Source of the DNA: Bathymodiolus brooksi
Taxonomy: Eukaryota > Mollusca > Bivalvia > Mytilida > Modiolidae
Direction of reading: 5' to 3'
Assembly: GCA_963680875.1 (NCBI GenBank)
Contig: OY804589.1
Coordinates: 868,001-932,000 of the forward strand
DNA: 64,000 bases
The notes below the pieces were generated by a model. That model was given only the letters and a program-made list of their open reading frames with translations. It searched no databases and was not told the origin of the DNA. A program made the translations under genes and the position numbers. Of the stretch, positions 57,409 through 64,000 are shown piece by piece. Within the stretch, counting starts at the first letter, position 1, and each line of letters opens with the position of its first letter.

Positions 57409-60317
57409 TAAATAAGAACAAGACTACATCTACCATCATCTTTATGAATAAGAACAAGACTACATCTACCATCATCTGTATTAAATAAGAGTAAGACTAC
57501 ATCTACCATCATCTGTATTAAATAAGAACAATACTATATCTACCATCATCTGTATTAAATAAGAACAAGACTACATCTACCATCATCTGTATAAATAAGA
57601 ACAAGACTACATCTACCATCATCTTTATTAATAAGAACAATACTACATCTACCATCATCTGTATAAATAAGAACAAGACTACATCTACCATCATCTTTAT
57701 GAATAAGGACAAGACTACATCTACCATCATCTGTTTTAAATAAGAACAAGACTACATCTACCATCATCTTTATAAATAAGAACAAGACTACATCTACCAT
57801 CATCTGTATAAATAAGAACAAGACTACATCTACCATCATCTGTATTAAATAAGAACAAGACTACATCTACCATCATCTGTATAAATAAGAACAAGACTAC
57901 CTCTACCATCATCTGTATAAATAAGAACAATACTACATCTACCATCATCTTTATAAATAAGAACAAGACTACATCTACCATCATCTTTATAAATAAGAAT
58001 AAGACTAAATATACCATCATCTGTATTAAATAAGAACAATACTACATCTACCATCATCTGTATTAAATAAGAACAAGACTACATCTACCATCATCTGTAT
58101 AAATAAGAACAATACTACATCTACCATCATCTTTATTAATAAGAACAAGACTACATCTACCATCATCTGTATTAAATAAGAACAATACTACATCTACCAT
58201 CATCTGTATAAATAAGAACAATACTACATCTACCATCATCTTTATAAATAAGAACAAGACTACATCTACCATCATCTTTATTAATAAGAACAATACTACA
58301 TCTACCATCATCTGTATAAATAAGAACGAGACTACATCTGACATCATCTTTATTAAATAAGAACAAGACTACATCTACCATCATCTGTATTAAATAAGAA
58401 CAATACTACATCTACCATCATCTGTATAAATAAGAACAAGACTACATCTACCATCATCTGTATTAAATAAGAACAAGACTACATCTACCATCATCTGTAT
58501 AAATAAGAACAAGACTACCTCTACCATCATCTGTATAAATAAGAACAATACTACATCTACCATCATCTTTATAAATAAGAACAAGACTACATCTACCATC
58601 ATCTTTATAAATAAGAACAAGACTAAATCTACCATCATCTGTATTAAATAAGAACAATACTACATCTACCATCATCTGTATTAAATAAGAACAAGACTAC
58701 ATCTACCATCATCTGTATAAATAAGAACAATACTACATCTACCATCATCTTTATAAATAAGAACAAGACTACATCTACCATCATCTGTATTAAATAAGAA
58801 CAATACTACATCTACCATCATCTGTATAAATAAGAACAATACTACATCTACCATCATCTTTATAAATAAGAACAAGACTACATCTACCATCATCTTTATT
58901 AATAAGAACAATACTACATCTACCATCATCTGTATAAATAAGAACGAGACTACATCTGACATCATCTGTATTAAATAAGAACAAGACTACATCTACCATC
59001 ATCTGTATTAAATAAGAACAATACTACATCTACCATCATCTTTATAAATAAGAACAAGACTACATCTACCATCATCTGTATTAAATAAGAACAAGACTAC
59101 ATCTACCATCATCTTTATAAATAAGAACAAGACTACATCTACCATCATCTGTATTAAATAAGAACAAGACTACATCTACCATCATCTGTATTAAATAAGA
59201 ACAATACTACATCTACCATCATCTGTATTAAATAAGAACAAGACTACATCTACCATCATCTGTATAAATAAGAACAAGACTACATCTACCATCATCTTTA
59301 TTAATAAGAACAATACTACATCTACCATCATCTGTATAAATAAGAACAAGACTACATCTACCATCATCTTTATGAATAAGAACAAGACTACATCTACCAA
59401 CATCTGTATTAAATAAGAACAAGACTACATCTACCATCATCTGTATTAAATAAGAACAATACTACATCTACCATCATCTGTATTAAATAAGAACAAGATT
59501 ACATCTACCATCATCTGTATAAATAAGAACAAGACTACATCTACCATCATCTTTATTAATAAGAACAATACTACATCTACCATCATCTGTATAAATAAGA
59601 ACAAGACTACATCTACCATCATCATTATGAATAAGAACAAGACTACATCTACCAACATCTGTATTAAATAAGAACAAGACTACATCTACCATCATCTGTA
59701 TTAAATAAGAACAATACTGCATCTACCATCATCTGTATTAAATAAGAACAAGACTACATCTACCATCATCTGTATAAATAAGAACAATACTACATCTACC
59801 ATCATCTTTATAAATAAGAACAATACTACATCTACCATCATCTGTATTAAATAAGAACAATACTACATCTACCATCATCTTTATAAATAAGAACAATACT
59901 ACATCTACCATCATCTTTATAAATAAGAACAATACTACATCTACCATCATCTTTATAAATAAGAACAAGACTACATCTACCATCATCTTTATTAAAAAGA
60001 ACAATACTACATCTACCATCATCTGTATAAATAAGAACAAGACTACATCTACCATCATCTGTATAAATAAGAACAAGACTACATCTACCATCACCTGTAT
60101 AAATAAGAACAATACTACATCTACCATCATCTTTATAAATAAGAACAAGACTACATCTACCATCATCTTTATTAATAAGAACAATGCTACATCTACCATC
60201 ATCTGTATAAATAAGAACAAGACTACATCTGACATCATCTGTATTAAATAAGAACAAGACTACATCTACCATCATCTGTATTAAATAAGAACAATACTAC
60301 ATCTACCATCATCTGTA
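57409..60317. repeat. 2.9-kb unit, copy 1
   Basis: About 2,909 bp. Contains GAGTAAGAC near 57,488, ACTATATC near 57,534, AATAAGGACAAGAC near 57,704, AATAAGAATAAGACTAAATATACC near 57,996 in part, two AACGAGAC/TCTGACATC pairs, and one heptamer pair at 59,191. Near 60 kb it holds about 107 bp (three monomers) that copy 2 lacks, including a TATTAAAAAG linker and CACCTGTAT. Confidence 0.7.
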
Positions 60318-63119
60318 TAAATAAGAACAAGACTACATCTACCATCATCTTTATGAATAAGAACAAGACTACATCTACCATCATCTGTATTAAATAAGAG
60401 TAAGACTACATCTACCATCATCTGTATTAAATAAGAACAATACTATATCTACCATCATCTGTATTAAATAAGAACAAGACTACATCTACCATCATCTGTA
60501 TAAATAAGAACAAGACTACATCTACCATCATCTTTATTAATAAGAACAATACTACATCTACCATCATCTGTATAAATAAGAACAAGACTACATCTACCAT
60601 CATCTTTATGAATAAGGACAAGACTACATCTACCATCATCTGTTTTAAATAAGAACAAGACTACATCTACCATCATCTTTATAAATAAGAACAAGACTAC
60701 ATCTACCATCATCTGTATAAATAAGAACAAGACTACATCTACCATCATCTGTATTAAATAAGAACAAGACTACATCTACCATCATCTGTATAAATAAGAA
60801 CAAGACTACCTCTACCATCATCTGTATAAATAAGAACAATACTACATCTACCATCATCTTTATAAATAAGAACAAGACTACATCTACCATCATCTTTATA
60901 AATAAGAATAAGACTAAATATACCATCATCTGTATTAAATAAGAACAATACTACATCTACCATCATCTGTATTAAATAAGAACAAGACTACATCTACCAT
61001 CATCTGTATAAATAAGAACAATACTACATCTACCATCATCTTTATAAATAAGAACAAGACTACATCTACCATCATCTGTATTAAATAAGAACAATACTAC
61101 ATCTACCATCATCTGTATAAATAAGAACAATACTACATCTACCATCATCTTTATAAATAAGAACAAGACTACATCTACCATCATCTTTATTAATAAGAAC
61201 AATACTACATCTACCATCATCTGTATAAATAAGAACGAGACTACATCTGACATCATCTTTATTAAATAAGAACAAGACTACATCTACCATCATCTGTATT
61301 AAATAAGAACAATACTACATCTACCATCATCTGTATAAATAAGAACAAGACTACATCTACCATCATCTGTATTAAATAAGAACAAGACTACATCTACCAT
61401 CATCTGTATAAATAAGAACAAGACTACCTCTACCATCATCTGTATAAATAAGAACAATACTACATCTACCATCATCTTTATAAATAAGAACAAGACTACA
61501 TCTACCATCATCTTTATAAATAAGAACAAGACTAAATCTACCATCATCTGTATTAAATAAGAACAATACTACATCTACCATCATCTGTATTAAATAAGAA
61601 CAAGACTACATCTACCATCATCTGTATAAATAAGAACAATACTACATCTACCATCATCTTTATAAATAAGAACTAGACTACATCTACCATCATCTGTATT
61701 AAATAAGAACAATACTACATCTACCATCATCTGTATAAATAAGAACAATACTACATCTACCATCATCTTTATAAATAAGAACAAGACTACATCTACCATC
61801 ATCTTTATTAATAAGAACAATACTACATCTACCATCATCTGTATAAATAAGAACGAGACTACATCTGACATCATCTGTATTAAATAAGAACAAGACTACA
61901 TCTACCATCATCTGTATTAAATAAGAACAATACTACATCTACCATCATCTTTATAAATAAGAACAAGACTACATCTACCATCATCTGTATTAAATAAGAA
62001 CAAGACTACATCTACCATCATCTTTATAAATAAGAACAAGACTACATCTACCATCATCTGTATTAAATAAGAACAAGACTACATCTACCATCATCTGTAT
62101 TAAATAAGAACAATACTACATCTACCATCATCTGTATTAAATAAGAACAAGACTACATCTACCATCATCTGTATAAATAAGAACAAGACTACATCTACCA
62201 TCATCTTTATTAATAAGAACAATACTACATCTACCATCATCTGTATAAATAAGAACAAGACTACATCTACCATCATCTTTATGAATAAGAACAAGACTAC
62301 ATCTACCAACATCTGTATTAAATAAGAACAAGACTACATCTACCATCATCTGTATTAAATAAGAACAATACTACATCTACCATCATCTGTATTAAATAAG
62401 AACAAGATTACATCTACCATCATCTGTATAAATAAGAACAAGACTACATCTACCATCATCTTTATTAATAAGAACAATACTACATCTACCATCATCTGTA
62501 TAAATAAGAACAAGACTACATCTACCATCATCTTTATGAATAAGAACAAGACTACATCTACCAACATCTGTTTTAAATAAGAACAAGACTACATCTACCA
62601 TCATCTGTATTAAATAAGAACAATACTGCATCTACCATCATCTGTATTAAATAAGAACAAGACTACATCTACCATCATCTGTATAAATAAGAACAATACT
62701 ACATCTACCATCATCTTTATAAATAAGAACAAGACTACATCTACCATCATCTGTATTAAATAAGAACAATACTACATCTACCATCATCTGTATAAATAAG
62801 AACAATACTACATCTACCATCATCTTTATAAATAAGAACAAGACTACATCTACCATCATCTGTATTAAATAAGAACAATACTACATCTACCATCATCTGT
62901 ATAAATAAGAACAATACTACATCTACCATCATCTTTATAAATAAGAACAAGACTACATCTACCATCATCTTTATTAATAAGAACAATGCTACATCTACCA
63001 TCATCTGTATAAATAAGAACAAGACTACATCTGACATCATCTGTATTAAATAAGAACAAGACTACATCTACCATCATCTGTATTAAATAAGAACAATACT
63101 ACATCTACCATCATCTGTA
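60318..63119. repeat. 2.8-kb unit, copy 2
   Basis: Matches copy 1 at offset 2,909 bp up to about 62.7 kb, then runs about 107 bp shorter. A private AGAACTAGAC is near 61,674. The heptamer pair is at 62,100. Confidence 0.7.
62643..62969. repeat. 109-bp trimer, three tandem copies
   Basis: Period 109 bp (37+36+36). The linker order is TGTATTAAATAAG, TGTATAAATAAG, TTTATAAATAAG, with T, T, G alleles (the first monomer of the first copy has G). The same trimer is common across the right domain, for example around 33.1-33.4, 36.8-37.1, 43.8-44.1, 48.3-48.6 and 57.0-57.2 kb, and is the unit gained near 43.9 kb. Confidence 0.85.
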
Positions 63120-64000
63120 TAAATAAGAACAAGACTACATCTACCATCATCTTTATGAATAAGAACAAGACTACATCTACCATCATCTGTATTAAATAAG
63201 AATAAGACTACATCTACCATCATCTGTATTAAATAAGAACAATACTATATCTACCATCATCTGTATTAAATAAGAACAAGACTACATCTACCATCATCTG
63301 TATAAATAAGAACAAGACTACATCTACCATCATCTTTATTAATAAGAACAATACTACATCTACCATCATCTGTATAAATAAGAACAAGACTACATCTACC
63401 ATCATCTTTATGAATAAGGACAAGACTACATCTACCATCATCTGTTTTAAATAAGAACAAGACTACATCTACCATCATCTTTATAAATAAGAACAAGACT
63501 ACATCTACCATCATCTGTATAAATAAGAACAAGACTACATCTACCATCATCTGTATTAAATAAGAACAAGACTACATCTACCATCATCTGTATAAATAAG
63601 AACAAGACTACCTCTACCATCATCTGTATAAATAAGAACAATACTACATCTACCATCATCTTTATAAATAAGAACAAGACTACATCTACCATCATCTTTA
63701 TAAATAAGAATAAGACTAAATCTACCATCATCTGTATTAAATAAGAACAATACTACATCTACCATCATCTGTATTAAATAAGAACAAGACTACATCTACC
63801 ATCATCTGTATAAATAAGAACAATACTACATCTACCATCATCTTTATAAATAAGAACAAGACTACATCTACCATCATCTGTATTAAATAAGAACAATACT
63901 ACATCTACCATCATCTGTATAAATAAGAACAATACTACATCTACCATCATCTTTATAAATAAGAACAAGACTACATCTACCATCATCTTTATTAATAAGA
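63120..64000. repeat. 2.8-2.9-kb unit, copy 3, cut by the window end
   Basis: Offset 2,802 bp from copy 2. Shares ACTATATC near 63,246, AATAAGGACAAGAC near 63,417 and GTTTTAAATAAG near 63,443. It has AAGAATAAGAC near 63,202 where the other copies have AAGAGTAAGAC. The window stops inside a TATTAATAAG linker. Confidence 0.7.

Larger units (their letters stand above)
1..64000. repeat. 36/37-bp satellite array filling the window
   Basis: Every part of the window can be read as a head-to-tail copy of one monomer whose landmarks are AATAAGAACAA, ACTACATCTACC and ATCATC. About 1,760 copies fit, with no spacer, no inversion and no foreign insertion seen. Monomers are mostly 36 or 37 bp; rare ones are 35 or 39 bp. 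The segment offsets imply about 37% 37-mers (1,928 bp fits 53 units with 20 long ones; 3,965 bp fits 109 units with 41 long ones). Neighbouring monomers usually differ only at two G/T sites and the linker. Both window ends lie inside a monomer, so the array is larger than 64 kb. A structural or centromere role is inference; the sequence shows only a satellite. No family name is assigned because none was recognised. Confidence 0.99.
31420..64000. repeat. Right array domain
   Basis: Marked by TCTGACATC, seen at more than twenty places from about 31,670 to 63,030 and not seen to the left. Other markers are CATCCGTAT, GAGTAAGAC, CAATGCTAC and, from 45.6 kb on, CCAACATCTG. A 109-bp trimer and a 255-bp heptamer are its commonest higher-order units. 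Large copied segments are listed separately. The domain holds no gene. Confidence 0.75.

Noticed and set aside
1..64000. A gene with 12-residue tandem repeats (structural or surface protein)
   Set aside because: Frequent 37-mers shift or stop every frame, so no frame stays open beyond a few hundred bases, and no flanking non-repeat domain or splice structure is visible.
1..64000. CRISPR array, because the unit is 36-37 bp
   Set aside because: There are no spacers; units touch directly and vary internally. No leader or cas genes are present.
1..64000. Known centromeric satellite classes or a CENP-B box
   Set aside because: Unit length and sequence do not match 171-bp alpha satellite or other families I can recall, and a CENP-B box needs CpG and GGA motifs absent here.
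1..64000. Telomeric or simple microsatellite repeat
   Set aside because: The 36/37-bp unit contains no telomere hexamer run, and its internal six-base resemblance is far too diverged to be a current microsatellite.
1..64000. Polyadenylation signals
   Set aside because: The common linker reads AATAAG. AATAAA appears only in rare variants, for example near 28,574, 31,615, 39,013 and 42,796, and there is no transcript context.
1..64000. Inverted repeats, hairpins or replication-origin motifs
   Set aside because: All monomers have one orientation, and the A/C-rich + strand has no long self-complement. The - strand AT-rich linker does not give a full match to the yeast ARS consensus.

Overview
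The whole 64 kb window is one head-to-tail satellite (minisatellite-class) array. The monomer is 36 or 37 bp long, roughly 1,760 copies at a mean near 36.4 bp, all in the same orientation. I found no gene, RNA gene, transposon, inversion or unique-sequence island, and the array runs off both ends of the window. Nothing identifies the species. An uninterrupted array of this size with multi-level higher-order repeats is typical of eukaryotic heterochromatin (centromeric, pericentromeric, subtelomeric or sex-chromosome type). The coordinate arithmetic below was done by eye, so segment edges are good to about one monomer unless stated otherwise.

Monomer: it is about 31% GC, CpG-free in the consensus, and rich in A and C on the + strand. 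Almost all variation sits at three places: the linker between TAT and AATAAG (A or T/G giving 36 bp, TA giving 37 bp), G/T in AACAAKACT, and G/T in ATCKTAT. The one-base length difference controls reading frame. The 36-mers keep one + frame and two - frames open, and each 37-mer rotates or stops them. All apparent ORFs (up to 262 codons, - strand) are by-products of this and are not genes.

Layout: (1) The left domain, 1 to about 28.5 kb, is a mosaic of a ~3.1 kb superblock present four times (2.2-5.3, 8.7-11.6, 12.6-15.6 and 21.3-24.1 kb). It also holds a 1.93 kb tandem duplication (5.1-9.0 kb), a ~0.96 kb segment used four times, and runs of the CTTTATAAATAAG-type 36-mer. (2) A transition at 28.5-31.4 kb contains a 1.23 kb tandem duplication. 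(3) The right domain, 31.4-64 kb, carries different diagnostic variants (TCTGACATC, CATCCGTAT, GAGTAAGAC, CCAACATCTG). It has a 4.2 kb segment repeated 7,404 bp away, a train of ~1.53/1.60 kb macro-repeats from 45.4 to 57.4 kb, and about two and a third copies of a 2.8-2.9 kb unit from 57.4 kb to the window end.

How it works together: there is no gene network. The readable content is a duplication history. Copies differ by whole-monomer insertions and deletions (3, 4, 6, 9 and 19 units) and by rare point variants inherited by whole segments. This is the pattern expected from unequal crossover, break-induced replication or gene conversion between misaligned copies.
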